From contig JAAWKU010000004.1 of assembly GCA_022797535.1 (NCBI GenBank), forward strand, positions 1-58,334: a stretch of 58,334 nt of DNA, read 5' to 3'. The notes under the pieces are model-generated. The model worked only from the letters and a program-made list of their open reading frames with translations. It had not been told where the DNA came from and searched no databases. Position 1 is the stretch's first letter. Each line of letters starts with the position of its first letter. The position numbers and the translations under genes were made by a program. The DNA is from Lachnospiraceae bacterium. Its GTDB lineage: Bacteria > Bacillota > Clostridia > Lachnospirales > Lachnospiraceae. This document shows, one piece after another, positions 23,639 to 32,736 of this stretch.

Positions 23639-24652
23639 CTAATCCGGCAGGCGTCCGAAGGAAAAAAATTTTTCCCTCCAGTATGCCGTCTCAATGCTTG
23701 TGTAGCCAATGGGTGAGCCGCAGTGCAGCATCCTTCCCCCGCCCACATAGATCCCCACATGGCTCACCGGGCCGCTGCTGGCATAGGTGCCGCTGAAGAA
23801 CACCAGGTCGCCGGGCTGCGCTTCCTCCTTCGGCACGATGGCGCATTGGTTATAGATCCCCGTGGCCGTGGTGCGGGACAGGGGATAGGCTCCGGAATGG
23901 GTGTAGACCCAGCAGACAAACCCGGAGCAGTCAAAGGATGTCTCTGGCGTCGATCCCCCCCACACATAGGGGTAGCCCAGATACTTCTCCCCCTCCGCAA
24001 TCAGCGCCGCAAAACTGCCGTCCCCCATGGCCTCGCCGGGCGGCAGACCGCTCCCCGGCCCGGCCTGCCCGTATTTTGCCAGCACATAGATGCGCTGGGC
24101 ATTGGCCCTGTCCTCGTCCGTGATCCCCCGCCCCAGCAGGGCGGACAGGTTACCGTACACGGTCCCCATGTCCGTGATGGGGACTGCCGCCGTGTAGGTT
24201 TGCCCTTCCTCATCCTCCCGTTCCTCATAGTCCACGAAACAGTCCGCAAAGCCCCTGTAATCGTCATCGTTCATCCGGGGCTGCTCCGCGCCGAAAAACA
24301 GAGAATAGAAAACCGCCTTGACACGGTATCCGTCCACCGTGCCATCCTCCGCCATTTCGTTGATCTCAGCCAGAACCGCATCCAGTTCCCGGAAGCTCTC
24401 CCGCATCTTCTCGATATACATCCGGTAATCTGCCGGGAGTCCCGCCGACAGGTATCCGCCGCCCCACGCCAGATCCACTGCGGCGTTGTTATGCGCTGCC
24501 GTGCCGGACAGCGCGCACAGGATCATCACAACGATCAGGATAAAAGGCGTCAGGACTGCAGCCGCCACGGTGGCTATCGCTGTCCTCCCCCTCTTGTCTG
24601 ACGCCGCGGCCAGCACGGCCTTGGCCGCCAGCACAGCTGCCGTTGCCGCCAT
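23639..24652 (-). CDS. NlpC/P60 peptidoglycan hydrolase of the transfer apparatus
   Basis: An N-terminal hydrophobic stretch (TAIATVAAAVLTPFILIVVM) places it in the membrane. A lysozyme-like helical segment follows (about 70-180), and the C-terminal 120 residues are NlpC/P60 with catalytic Cys in TSFDCSGFVCW (near 239) and His in VSHVGIYVGGG (near 296). It should open the cell wall for the mating channel, like VirB1 or Tn916 Orf14. AGGAGGG before the ATG at 24652 fixes the start. Confidence 0.92.
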   Translation of the reverse strand: MAATAAVLAAKAVLAAASDKRGRTAIATVAAAVLTPFILIVVMILCALSGTAAHNNAAVDLAWGGGYLSAGLPADYRMYIEKMRESFRELDAVLAEINEMAEDGTVDGYRVKAVFYSLFFGAEQPRMNDDDYRGFADCFVDYEEREDEEGQTYTAAVPITDMGTVYGNLSALLGRGITDEDRANAQRIYVLAKYGQAGPGSGLPPGEAMGDGSFAALIAEGEKYLGYPYVWGGSTPETSFDCSGFVCWVYTHSGAYPLSRTTATGIYNQCAIVPKEEAQPGDLVFFSGTYASSGPVSHVGIYVGGGRMLHCGSPIGYTSIETAYWREKFFSFGRLPD

Positions 24653-24687
24653 AGGCTTCCCTCCTTTCTTTCCATACGCCTGCAGCA

Positions 24688-25212
24688 TCACCCCATCGGC
24701 TCCATCCCGCCCATTCCGGTCATCCCCTGCCCCTGGTCCCCCATGCCCATGTCCTGCCCAAACACTTTTGCGTAGGCATTATGGATGGCGTCCTCCAAAG
24801 GCTTTGTATCCAGCCCGCACTGCTCATAGCCCGCCCATATGGCATCCGCGTACCCGTCAGACGGGATGCCGAATTCACGTCCGGGTGTCATGATATAACC
24901 CATGGCGGACACCTCTTTCCCATCCATTTCCACCTGCAGCATCTGTTTCCCGTAAAGTCTGGGATACCCTTCGTAGCGGTCCAGTGCCTGCTCATCCGCC
25001 CTGCGGATCTTCCATAAAAGCACAGGCACTGAGCTGCCCTCCTTCGGCTCCACGGTGGCAACCGCTCCTCTGGGCACTCCCCGGAACAGCAGCTCATACC
25101 CTTTCAGCTCACCTGTCCCCACCACCTCCGCAGTGGGGCAGCGGAATGCCATCTGTGTCTGGTTCATGTTGCTGCCGTATGCCAGATATATTGTTTCCTT
25201 TTTTCTTCCCAT
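24688..25212 (-). CDS. Gamma-glutamylcyclotransferase-like (GGCT/AIG2) protein
   Basis: The motif YLAYGSNMNQTQM is the GGCT substrate-binding loop; the later YEGYPRLYGKQM carries the conserved glutamate. The family opens gamma-glutamyl-amide bonds. It is followed closely upstream by an amidoligase, a known pair in mobile elements thought to make and break isopeptide or amide links on proteins or peptidoglycan peptides. The M/G/Q-rich tail is probably disordered. Start at 25212 (AAGGAG, 11-base spacing); a GTG at 25266 is possible. Confidence 0.85.
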   Translation of the reverse strand: MGRKKETIYLAYGSNMNQTQMAFRCPTAEVVGTGELKGYELLFRGVPRGAVATVEPKEGSSVPVLLWKIRRADEQALDRYEGYPRLYGKQMLQVEMDGKEVSAMGYIMTPGREFGIPSDGYADAIWAGYEQCGLDTKPLEDAIHNAYAKVFGQDMGMGDQGQGMTGMGGMEPMG

Positions 25213-25324
25213 TTTCGGATATGCTCCTTTCCCTTGCACTGCCTGTCCTTTTCCCGTCACAGGCACACCCTTCTGTCAGTCTGCCGGATCTGTCCATGCA
25301 ATGCGGCAGGACCGGCATGATCTC

Positions 25325-26374
25325 CTACATGCTCATCACATAAGACTGCGTCTCCTGTCCGGTCTCTTCCTGCCCGCTCTCTGGAACGGCAGGCGCTTCC
25401 CTTTCCTGTGCAGGGTTCTCCTGCTCCGCCCGCTCCTTTTCTCTTTTCTGTCTTTGCCTTTCCTTCTGCGCCTCCGCCTGGGCCGGATCGCGCCATGCGA
25501 TGCAGCCCGGAAGCTCCGCCAGCAGGTGCTGTCTGGCGGTGGCAAATTCGTCCCCGATCAGCCCAAGGCGCAGCAGCCAGGTGCGGAACGTGTATTTCTC
25601 ATTGGTGGTCTGGGTCTTCCTTCGGCTGGCGCATGCCTGGTTCAGCGCCTGTGCAGTGATGGCCAGGCTGAACTGGATATACGCCTTTACCTTGCCTGCG
25701 TGGAGCGTCCCGTTGAACAAACGGAACTCCACCGTCCCCTTCTGGAATACGGAGTGGAGGTTCAGGCAGTGGTACCGGCTGTCATCATAATGATGGAGTC
25801 TGCGGCTGTCGCCGTCATACCAGATCCGTTCCACCCCGTCCAGGGTTTTCGGCTTCTTCTGGTTCAGTTCCTCCAGAAACCGTTCCTCCATCTTCCGGCA
25901 GTATTGATGCTCGCGGGCCACGGATACCTTCAGAGCCCTGTAGATCAGATCCTCCTTGGACGCCATGATGTTCGTGATGTTGCGCAGCGTCCGGGCATCA
26001 AAGGGGGAGGCGTCCACATGCACATGGATGCCGCATTTTTCATTGGTGATCGCCCCATGCTTCCTCAGTTCACGGATGATCTCCTGAATGGGTATGATAT
26101 CCTCATAACGACAGATGGGGCTGACCATCTCTGTCTTGTAATCACCCTCTGCCCTTACCCTACGCCCCCCTATCTTCCGCTCCGGGATGATGCTGGCATC
26201 CATCATAAATTTCCACTGCCGCCCCTGTCTGTCCAGCGCTGTATAGGTTTCATACCCTGTCCCCGCATAGTAGCTTTCTGTCCCGAAATATGCGGCAGCA
26301 ACCTCCGCAGCCTCCTGCCGCGTGATTCCGGTCATCTCAATCTCAATGCCGAACCGCTGTTCCTTAAGCTCCAA
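25325..26374 (-). CDS. Amidoligase (COOH-NH2 ligase, glutamine-synthetase fold)
   Basis: The signature motifs of the amidoligase family are all present: FGIEIEMTG at the start, KTEMVSPICRYED, GIHVHVDAS, and TVEFRLFNGTLHAGKVKAYI. It should form an amide bond using ATP; the substrate is unknown, and peptidoglycan peptides or a secreted protein are possible given the NlpC/P60 neighbour. The last 60 residues are charged, E/Q/R-rich and disordered. The start is TTG at 26374 with GGGAGG 8 bases upstream; a nearer ATG is out of frame. Confidence 0.9.
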   Translation of the reverse strand: MELKEQRFGIEIEMTGITRQEAAEVAAAYFGTESYYAGTGYETYTALDRQGRQWKFMMDASIIPERKIGGRRVRAEGDYKTEMVSPICRYEDIIPIQEIIRELRKHGAITNEKCGIHVHVDASPFDARTLRNITNIMASKEDLIYRALKVSVAREHQYCRKMEERFLEELNQKKPKTLDGVERIWYDGDSRRLHHYDDSRYHCLNLHSVFQKGTVEFRLFNGTLHAGKVKAYIQFSLAITAQALNQACASRRKTQTTNEKYTFRTWLLRLGLIGDEFATARQHLLAELPGCIAWRDPAQAEAQKERQRQKREKERAEQENPAQEREAPAVPESGQEETGQETQSYVMSM

Positions 26375-26407
26375 CCATGTCCCCTCCCTTCTGTCCTGCA
26401 GGCACTT

Positions 26408-28255
26408 CTAGCGGCCTCCCGCCTTTCCGAACAGCCGGGCCTTATGCTCCGGGGCGTTAACCAGCAGGTTGTACCGCTCGTTGCCGCACTTGTAGAGGCA
26501 CACGCCCCTCTGGGGGTAGCGGATCAGGCCGTACTCGCTCTCCTCCAGCTGGAGGGTGTCCGTGTAGAATCTGGCGTCAATGCTGCCCGCGTTGAACAGG
26601 AACTGGTGGGTGGGGATGGAGAACAGGGGCTTGGTATACTCCCTGATGCCGTCCAGATTAAAATCCTCCAGGTTCTGGCTGGCGATGATCACCGCCGAAT
26701 CCTTCTTCCGCACGCGTTTCATGAAATTGCGGACGTACTCCACGGCGGTCAGGTTTGACAAAAACAGGTAGAACTCGTCCAGACTGGCCGCCGTGTTCCC
26801 CACGGTCAGCAGCTCATCGCTCATAAAGGAGAGCACGTTGAACAGCAGGGCGTCTTTGAGGCTCCGGCTGGCCTGCAGCAGCCCCTTCACCCCGAAAGTG
26901 ATAAAGCTGGAATCCGTGATGTTGGTATGCCCGTTGAAGAACTTGCTCTCCGCGCCCACGCACATGGAGTGCAGCCCCAGCAGGATGCCCCGCAGCATCT
27001 CCGCTGTATAGAGCTGCCGCTTATCCTCGTCAAACGCCTTGTACTCCGCCTCCATCAGGGCATACAGGTCGGAGAGGACAGGGTAGTCCTCCGGCGCCAG
27101 GCTGTCGAAGTCACTCTGGTCCGTAATCCCCCATCCTGCATACAGTTTCTGGATCATAATCTCTATGACATCAATCTCCCTGTCCGTGAAGTCCTTGTAG
27201 CTGCGGAAAAAATCTTTTAAGAAGCTGATGTGCTGGGACAGCCGGGAGCGGATGCGGAATGTCTGGGGCGCGTCCATGTCCTCCGGGCCTGCGGCGTCAT
27301 CCCAGGTCTTAGGCTCTAAGGGGTTTATGATGTACCTGCCGCCCATCAGGTCTATAAAGCAGCCGCCCAGATTGTCCGTCAGATCCTCGTACTCCATCTC
27401 CGGGTCCAGGGCACAGACGCGCATCCCTGATTCCCGCAGGTTGGTCAGGAGCAGCTTCAGCAGATGGCTCTTGCCCTGGCCGCTGTTGCCAAGGATCAGG
27501 ATGTTTGCGTTGGTCTTGTCATCTGCCCTGCGGCCCACGTCCACCAGCACGTTGCTGCCGAACTTGTCCCGCCCGATATAGAAGCCCTGGGGGTCTGTCT
27601 TCCCGGAGTAGTTAAAGGGGTAGAGGTTCGCCACGCTGCTGGCGGGCAGCACCCGCTCGAACTGGTCACGGAACAGGTTGTGGCCCGTGGGCATCACGCA
27701 CTGGAACCCCTGTTTCTGGCGCAGCATCAGCTTATCCACGTTCAGCTTGGAACGGATCAGCTCCGTCAGCACCTCCGTCTGTAGGAGTTTCAGCTGATCC
27801 AGGTCATGGGCGCACAGCTCCAGGTAGACCGCCGTGTGCAGCAGCGGCTCCCTGTTGCGGTGCATCTGCGCCACGATGGCCGCCACGTCCTGCAGGTTGC
27901 TCTCCGCCAGCACGGTGGCCTGCAGATCGTTGGTGCTGCCCCGGTCCATGCGGTTCTTGTTTGCCGCGTTGCTGATGATCTTCCTTTCCTCCACCGGCGT
28001 CACATGGCGGGTGTAGATGCGCAGGGTCACGCCGTCCTTTTCCCCAAGGCGGGAGAGGATGGCCTGCTCATCGGTAGCCGTGGGGTATTCCCGCAGCGCC
28101 CACACACAGCGGTATGTGTTCCCGCAGATGAAGTGGTCCGTCTCAAACTTGATGACGGAGGGCGCGATCATATCCATGAATTCCTGGATATGCACAGCCT
28201 CCGGTGTCCCTGCCGGCACATTCGTCCCCGCAGGGACATTTTCTGCTCTTTTCAA
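26408..28255 (-). CDS. VirB4/TrsE-family conjugation ATPase
   Basis: The motor ATPase of the type IV secretion channel. Walker A is GNSGQGKS (about 258-265), Walker B lies around AASLDEFYLFLSN, and the C-terminal IASQNLEDF motif follows. The length of 615 matches Gram-positive TrsE, whose N-terminal part is encoded separately by a TrsD-like gene (29270-29860). TTG at 28255 with GGAGG 7 bases upstream starts the protein as MKRAENVPAGTNVPAGT. That duplicated VPAGT motif is encoded by an imperfect palindromic repeat. A Fic gene separates it from the TrsD-like and PrgI genes. Confidence 0.95.
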   Translation of the reverse strand: MKRAENVPAGTNVPAGTPEAVHIQEFMDMIAPSVIKFETDHFICGNTYRCVWALREYPTATDEQAILSRLGEKDGVTLRIYTRHVTPVEERKIISNAANKNRMDRGSTNDLQATVLAESNLQDVAAIVAQMHRNREPLLHTAVYLELCAHDLDQLKLLQTEVLTELIRSKLNVDKLMLRQKQGFQCVMPTGHNLFRDQFERVLPASSVANLYPFNYSGKTDPQGFYIGRDKFGSNVLVDVGRRADDKTNANILILGNSGQGKSHLLKLLLTNLRESGMRVCALDPEMEYEDLTDNLGGCFIDLMGGRYIINPLEPKTWDDAAGPEDMDAPQTFRIRSRLSQHISFLKDFFRSYKDFTDREIDVIEIMIQKLYAGWGITDQSDFDSLAPEDYPVLSDLYALMEAEYKAFDEDKRQLYTAEMLRGILLGLHSMCVGAESKFFNGHTNITDSSFITFGVKGLLQASRSLKDALLFNVLSFMSDELLTVGNTAASLDEFYLFLSNLTAVEYVRNFMKRVRKKDSAVIIASQNLEDFNLDGIREYTKPLFSIPTHQFLFNAGSIDARFYTDTLQLEESEYGLIRYPQRGVCLYKCGNERYNLLVNAPEHKARLFGKAGGR

Positions 28256-28326
28256 ATAGGCACCTCCAATCAGATAATGTGGGGAAAGCCTGCCGCCTGG
28301 CAGCCCCCTCCTGCTTAAATGGGCAC

Positions 28327-28362
28327 AAAAAAACACCGGACACATCTCTGCATCCGGCGCCC
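28327..28362 (-). terminator. Terminator between fic and virB4
   Basis: Minus strand: CGCCGGA pairs with TCCGGTG, followed by seven T. It lies inside the transfer operon just before virB4, so it may set expression levels or be read through. Confidence 0.75.
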
Positions 28363-28397
28363 TGCCGTCTCAAAATCTCTTTCTTCTGTTTATGGCC

Positions 28398-29165
28398 TTA
28401 CTGTAATGTGGGGGACTGGCCCCTCTCCTGCTGTGGTCCGGAAAGCTCAATGTACCGCTCCATCTGCCTGTCCACAAGCCCTGCCACCAGCTCCGCAAAG
28501 GGCTGCAGGTTCCCCTCCACCGCATAGGCCTCCAGTGCCTTGAAATATTCCAGCCTGTCCTCCTTGGCGATGGAAACGGGCGGGAACCCCTCCGCCATGA
28601 GCTGGTAGTTCATGATGAGCCTTGAGGTCCTCCCGTTCCCATCCGTGAACGGGTGTATCTTCACAAATTCCGCATGGGTCCACGCCGCCAGCTCCACCGG
28701 GTTCAGCTCCTTCCCCTTCCAGGACAGGTCCGCGTAAAAGTCCTTTACCTGCCGGTACATGAGCGGCGGGGGCGGCGGCATATGCTGTGCGCCGGAGATA
28801 TACACCTGCACGTCCCGGTATACCCCGCCGACCTGGATGTTCTCCATCAGCAGGGCATGGATGTCCTTGACCTTCCCCTCGTCCAGGGGCATCCCCTTCC
28901 CGATGCATTCCTTCACATAGCGGAACGCCTTGCGGTGGTTGACCGCCTCATAGATCTCCCGCAGCGCCTTCCCCCCGATGGAGATCCCGTCCTCCAGGAG
29001 CACCTTTGTCTCGATGAGCGACAGGGTATTCCCTTCTATGGCCGTGGAATTGTGGGTATATTCTATTTCAAATGCCCGGTCAAAGGTGAACGTGGTATAT
29101 TCCGGGATGGATTCCCGGCACCGGCCGTATAGTTCCTTTTTCCGGAACAGCTCCTGATAGTCCAC
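28398..29165 (-). CDS. Fic-domain protein (AMPylase-type), self-inhibited class II
   Basis: The catalytic motif HPFTDGNGRTSR is complete (around 172). NSTAIEGNT near 38-46 is the inhibitory helix motif (S/T)xxxE(G/N), so the protein carries its own brake. The N-terminal DUF4172-like part and the C-terminal helices are of normal length. Fic enzymes transfer AMP to Ser, Thr or Tyr of target proteins; the target here is unknown. The start is GTG at 29165 after AAGGAGGG; the open frame continues 8 codons upstream. The position inside the transfer operon suggests a role in maintenance or recipient control. Confidence 0.9.
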   Translation of the reverse strand: MDYQELFRKKELYGRCRESIPEYTTFTFDRAFEIEYTHNSTAIEGNTLSLIETKVLLEDGISIGGKALREIYEAVNHRKAFRYVKECIGKGMPLDEGKVKDIHALLMENIQVGGVYRDVQVYISGAQHMPPPPPLMYRQVKDFYADLSWKGKELNPVELAAWTHAEFVKIHPFTDGNGRTSRLIMNYQLMAEGFPPVSIAKEDRLEYFKALEAYAVEGNLQPFAELVAGLVDRQMERYIELSGPQQERGQSPTLQ

Positions 29166-29269
29166 AAAAAAGCCCTCCTTCTCTTTCAAAACTTCCTCTT
29201 ACAGTATAGCACATTTCCCCGCTATAGTAAGCCGGAATTTCATTTCCTGTAAAGGAAATTGTCCCCCGC

Positions 29270-29860
29270 CTAGTCCTCCGGCATGATCCACCGCTCCCCG
29301 TCAAAGTCCTCGAACCGCTCCGTGGTCACGTTCTGCTCATAGTACACCGCAAGGATGCGCTTTAAGTCCTCCCGGTCCGCCCTCTTTACGGAAAATCCCT
29401 GCTCCTTCAAGGACTTCTCGATGCGGGACAGGTAGGGGAGCACCTCCGGCTCCTTTTCCTCCCGCAGCCGCACCATGATCAGGAATTCGCGGGCTGTGGC
29501 CATCTGCACCTGTATCCGGTCAAGGTGGGCCTGGTCTTTTTCCAGGAGCCTGCGCACCACGGGGTTTTCCTCCTGCTCCATGCGGGCGCGCAGGAACCGC
29601 TTGTTGTCCTCAAAGCTCTCCCGGCTGTTTAAGCACAGCATCTCGATCTCCGCCACGCCTTTTAACACTGTCATCAGCGCATAGATCCTGGCCCCCACGC
29701 TGGACGGTGACAGCACGGAGATGTTGGAGGGCTTCACGATGAAATACACCAGCTCCCCATGCCCGTAGGTCACCAGGCTGTAGTCCGTGACCTCCGCCGC
29801 CCCGATCAGCTGGCGGGTGGACGCCCTCTGCCTTTCCTCCCTTTTTTCTTTTCTGCTCAT
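29270..29860 (-). CDS. TrsD-like conjugal transfer protein (VirB4 N-terminal-like)
   Basis: 197 residues, soluble and mostly helical: YSLVTYGHGELVYFIVKPSN then SVGARIYALMTVLKGVAEIE and LLEKDQAHLDRIQVQMATA. It resembles the separately encoded N-terminal domain of the VirB4 ATPase in Gram-positive systems (TrsD to TrsE). The ATG overlaps the stop codon of the PrgI gene (ATGA) and GGAGG lies upstream, giving the order PrgI, TrsD, Fic, VirB4. Confidence 0.75.
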   Translation of the reverse strand: MSRKEKREERQRASTRQLIGAAEVTDYSLVTYGHGELVYFIVKPSNISVLSPSSVGARIYALMTVLKGVAEIEMLCLNSRESFEDNKRFLRARMEQEENPVVRRLLEKDQAHLDRIQVQMATAREFLIMVRLREEKEPEVLPYLSRIEKSLKEQGFSVKRADREDLKRILAVYYEQNVTTERFEDFDGERWIMPED

Positions 29861-30120
29861 TCCGTATACCTCCATTCAAAGAACTGCTGGCCCGCGAAAA
29901 AGAATGCGCAGGCATACCTGATAAAATCCAGAATGCTGGTGTCCTCAAAGCGGATCGTCAGAAAGGAATAGACCGCCGTGAGCACGATGGGCGGGAAAAA
30001 GCCTGCCTGTGTCAGCGCCAGAATGGAAAGCAGCGCACACACGCCGATAATTCCGATATCCTTAAGCTGCCAGAGCCACATTGTGGCTTTGGCCTTCAAA
30101 TTGTCAGGGTAAATATACAA
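29857..30120 (-). CDS. PrgI-family membrane protein
   Basis: An 87-residue VirB3-like protein with two membrane segments (IGIIGVCALLSILAL and PPIVLTAVYSFLTIRF) and the typical start YIYPDNLKAKATMWLW. It forms part of the inner-membrane complex next to VirB4. The start is TTG with AAGGAGG 8 bases upstream. It overlaps the next gene by 4 bases. Confidence 0.9.
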   Translation of the reverse strand: MYIYPDNLKAKATMWLWQLKDIGIIGVCALLSILALTQAGFFPPIVLTAVYSFLTIRFEDTSILDFIRYACAFFFAGQQFFEWRYTE

Positions 30121-30300
30121 CTGACCGCCTCCTTCATAAATTTATGAATAATATCCGGCTCCTGCACAGCTTTCCTCCCGCCGCCTGTTTCCTGCGGGCA
30201 TCCGTCCTGTGCACCGGCTCCTGTCACGGAAAAACCGCCGCACCCTGTGGCGCTGGCGGCATCTCCTGCATCCGCATTCTTCCCTTTGGTCCTTCTCCTG

Positions 30301-30720
30301 TTACGCAGGCTCCCCCTGTGCATCCTCCTGCGGGGTTTCTGTCTCCGTCTGCCCTGCCGTTTCCTGTTCCGGCTGTGCCTCTGCCTCCGCGCCTTGTGCC
30401 GTCTCTTTTTCCGTCTCCGTCCGCGTCCCTGTCTCCGCTTCCTGCAGCGCCTTTTCAATAAGGCCGATCACGAAGTCCTTCTGGCTTAAGCCCGTCACTT
30501 TCAGGTGTGCCTTGACCCGCTCAAAAAATTCCTCTGATACCTGGAATGCCAGTGTCCTTGTCGTCCCGTTTGCCATGTTCTTTCCTCCATTCTCAAAGTG
30601 TTCCTTCAGCACCATCTCGACATATTGGCTGAGTGTCAGTTTCATCTGTTCCTGCTCTGTCCGGGCCTGCGTGTGCAGGGACTCCGGGATCATCGCGCAT
30701 AGGTTTTTACGGTTTTCCAT
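30301..30720 (-). CDS. Small regulator-like protein with Q/E/T-rich tail
   Basis: 140 residues. The N-terminal half contains two helical segments, with IPESLHTQARTEQEQMKLTL and TRTLAFQVSEEFFERVKAHL preceding SQKDFVIGLIEKALQ, like duplicated ribbon-helix-helix units. The C-terminal 50 residues are low-complexity (EAEAQPEQETAGQTETETPQ). It is probably a DNA-binding regulator of the transfer genes; the start at 30720 follows GGAGCGG. The 180 bases between it and the PrgI gene show nothing further. Confidence 0.65.
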   Translation of the reverse strand: MENRKNLCAMIPESLHTQARTEQEQMKLTLSQYVEMVLKEHFENGGKNMANGTTRTLAFQVSEEFFERVKAHLKVTGLSQKDFVIGLIEKALQEAETGTRTETEKETAQGAEAEAQPEQETAGQTETETPQEDAQGEPA

Positions 30721-30834
30721 GTCCCGCCGCTCCTTTCTCTGTCCTCTGTAGGCCAAGTATACCGGCAATGCATGGGGAAAGCCATACCAATACCCAACAA
30801 GGATTTCCCGCAAAAGGATGCAGGACCACCAATG

Positions 30835-32736
30835 TTATACATCCCCAGAGCTGCCCTCCCGCCTGCGCAGGAAATATGCAATCCCGCGCAGCACGAAGTC
30901 CACGCAGGGGATTGCCACGCTGTTTCCCAGCGCCTTGTACCGCGCGCTGTCCGATGCGCCGGGGATGTCCGTCCAGCCGTCTGGAAAGCCTTGCAGGCGC
31001 TCGCATTCCAGCGGCGTCAGTCGCCGGATCAGGTTTCGTTTCCCCACGATGCATTTATCCTGGCTGACATACTGGTTACTAACCCCTTTCTCATCCCCCC
31101 GGCACAATGATCCTACCAGTTCCTGATAGGTTTCTTCCCCATTTTCATTCTCTTCTTCTGCCGGTATCGGTTCCCCCACCCCATCCGTGCTGTCGAACCG
31201 GAGCGAAAACACCGCATGGTGGTCCGTAGCCGTCAATGTGTAGGAGATGCCAGACTGGCACCCAAAACCGTTCCCGCCGTTTTGGGGCTGCCTGTCAATG
31301 ATGTTGCCGGTAATGCACAGCGTTTCCTGCAGGATAGGGATACCACTCTGGTTCCTGCTTGGGCGCGGGTCTGTGATAGTGGGGCATATCCCCTCCCCGG
31401 TCCCGGCGTGTCCCTGCCGGGAGGCCAGCACCAGAGGCTGGTTGTTCCCTCCCATCCCGAAGCCTGCAGAGACGGTCTGGGATATCCCTACCGGCCCCCT
31501 GAACCGGGAATCCTGCCCGTGGTTGTCGAACACCAGAGGCTGGTGCCCATGCTCCTGCGCCCGGAGGGTGCCTGTCTTATTTTCTGTCAGGTGCATCTGG
31601 CTGCCGCCCTGATCATTCAGGCACAGCACACCAGGGCGCTCCGATGCTGGGGAGCATTCCCCGTTCCCCTTGCCCGCAGCCCCAAAATCCAAAAGCCCGC
31701 CCAGATCTACAGCCTCATCCCGCTGGTTCACATGGAAGCTGCTTCCTGCCGGGAGACGCACCGTTTCCTCCCCCGGCTGCGCCACCAGAGGCTGGTGGCA
31801 GCCCATCCTTGCCCTTAGTGTTACCGTCACGTCTTCCGTGACATCCATCCTCTCCCCGCCCTGATCATTCAGGCAGTATGTTTCCTCTGGGAGATCTTTT
31901 GTCTGCAGATACCCATGGCCGCCTCCATCCCCGCCGTACAGGGCCGGCCATGTGCCGGACTCCCCGAAGATACGGCGGCTCTGTACATCCCATGGGGTCA
32001 GGCAAGCCCCGCCTGCACCATCAGCGCCTCCTTGAGCTGCGCCGGCAGCTCCTTGCCCCTCTCCCCCGCCCGCCGCAGTATCCCCTGGCAGGCCGTCCGG
32101 CTTAAATAGTATTTCGGGTGCGGTGAGTCCTCCAAAATCTGCGACAAGGAAGATACGGCGGCGTCTCTGGGCGACTCCCCAGAATTGAGCGTCCAGGACT
32201 CTCCAAGCCAGGCTGAATTTATCTCCCAGAATGGCCGCCCCAGCAGGTCCCCAGCGCCCGGCGTCAGGTCGAGGCACATGACAGGAACTGTCCTTGATTC
32301 TGACAATCTCTTCGATGACCGCCCGGAAGTCCTCGCCGCCCGCGGAGCTGAACGCCCCTGGGACATTTTCCCAAACGAGGTATCTAGGTCGGACAAGGTC
32401 ATCTGGTATACCCCTTCTCCCATCGGCTTCTCTCATCTCCTTTACGATACGCACCTGCTCCATGAACAGCCCGGACCGCTCCCCCGCAAGCCCCTGGCGT
32501 TTCCCCGCCACGGACAGATCCTGACAGGGCGATCCCCCGCAGATGACCTCCACCGGGGGCAGCACCGCCCCGTCCAGTTTCGTGATGTCCCCCACATGGA
32601 GCATTCCGGGGAACCTTATCTTGGTCACTTCCATGGGGAACGCCTCGATCTCGCTGGCCCATGCCGGGGTGATCCCGTTATGCACGGCGGCCAGCGGGAA
32701 TCCCCCGATGCCGTCAAACAGGCTGCCCATCGTCAT
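30835..32736 (-). CDS. DNA cytosine-5 methyltransferase with repeat-bearing target region
   Basis: All C5-methyltransferase motifs are in order: GSLFDGIGGFPLA (I), GGSPCQDLSVAGKRQG with catalytic Cys near 70 (IV), ENVPGAF (VI), QRRRRIFLV (VIII), RRLTPLECERLQGFPDGW (IX) and ARYKALGNSVAIPC (X). Between VIII and IX lie about 300 residues, far more than a simple enzyme needs. They contain two copies of CLNDQGG...M..TE..T.TLRA....HQPLV and further related QPLV blocks, suggesting several target-recognition modules. It should protect the element from restriction in new hosts. The ATG at 32736 overlaps the stop of the preceding gene (TGATG). Confidence 0.93.
   Translation of the reverse strand: MTMGSLFDGIGGFPLAAVHNGITPAWASEIEAFPMEVTKIRFPGMLHVGDITKLDGAVLPPVEVICGGSPCQDLSVAGKRQGLAGERSGLFMEQVRIVKEMREADGRRGIPDDLVRPRYLVWENVPGAFSSAGGEDFRAVIEEIVRIKDSSCHVPRPDAGRWGPAGAAILGDKFSLAWRVLDAQFWGVAQRRRRIFLVADFGGLTAPEILFKPDGLPGDTAAGGGEGQGAAGAAQGGADGAGGACLTPWDVQSRRIFGESGTWPALYGGDGGGHGYLQTKDLPEETYCLNDQGGERMDVTEDVTVTLRARMGCHQPLVAQPGEETVRLPAGSSFHVNQRDEAVDLGGLLDFGAAGKGNGECSPASERPGVLCLNDQGGSQMHLTENKTGTLRAQEHGHQPLVFDNHGQDSRFRGPVGISQTVSAGFGMGGNNQPLVLASRQGHAGTGEGICPTITDPRPSRNQSGIPILQETLCITGNIIDRQPQNGGNGFGCQSGISYTLTATDHHAVFSLRFDSTDGVGEPIPAEEENENGEETYQELVGSLCRGDEKGVSNQYVSQDKCIVGKRNLIRRLTPLECERLQGFPDGWTDIPGASDSARYKALGNSVAIPCVDFVLRGIAYFLRRREGSSGDV

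Noticed and set aside
25055-26758. A 567-codon open frame on the plus strand opposite the amidoligase and VirB4 genes
   Set aside because: It is antisense to two well-supported genes, has no ribosome binding site or family pattern, and its length is a by-product of GC-rich codon use on the other strand.
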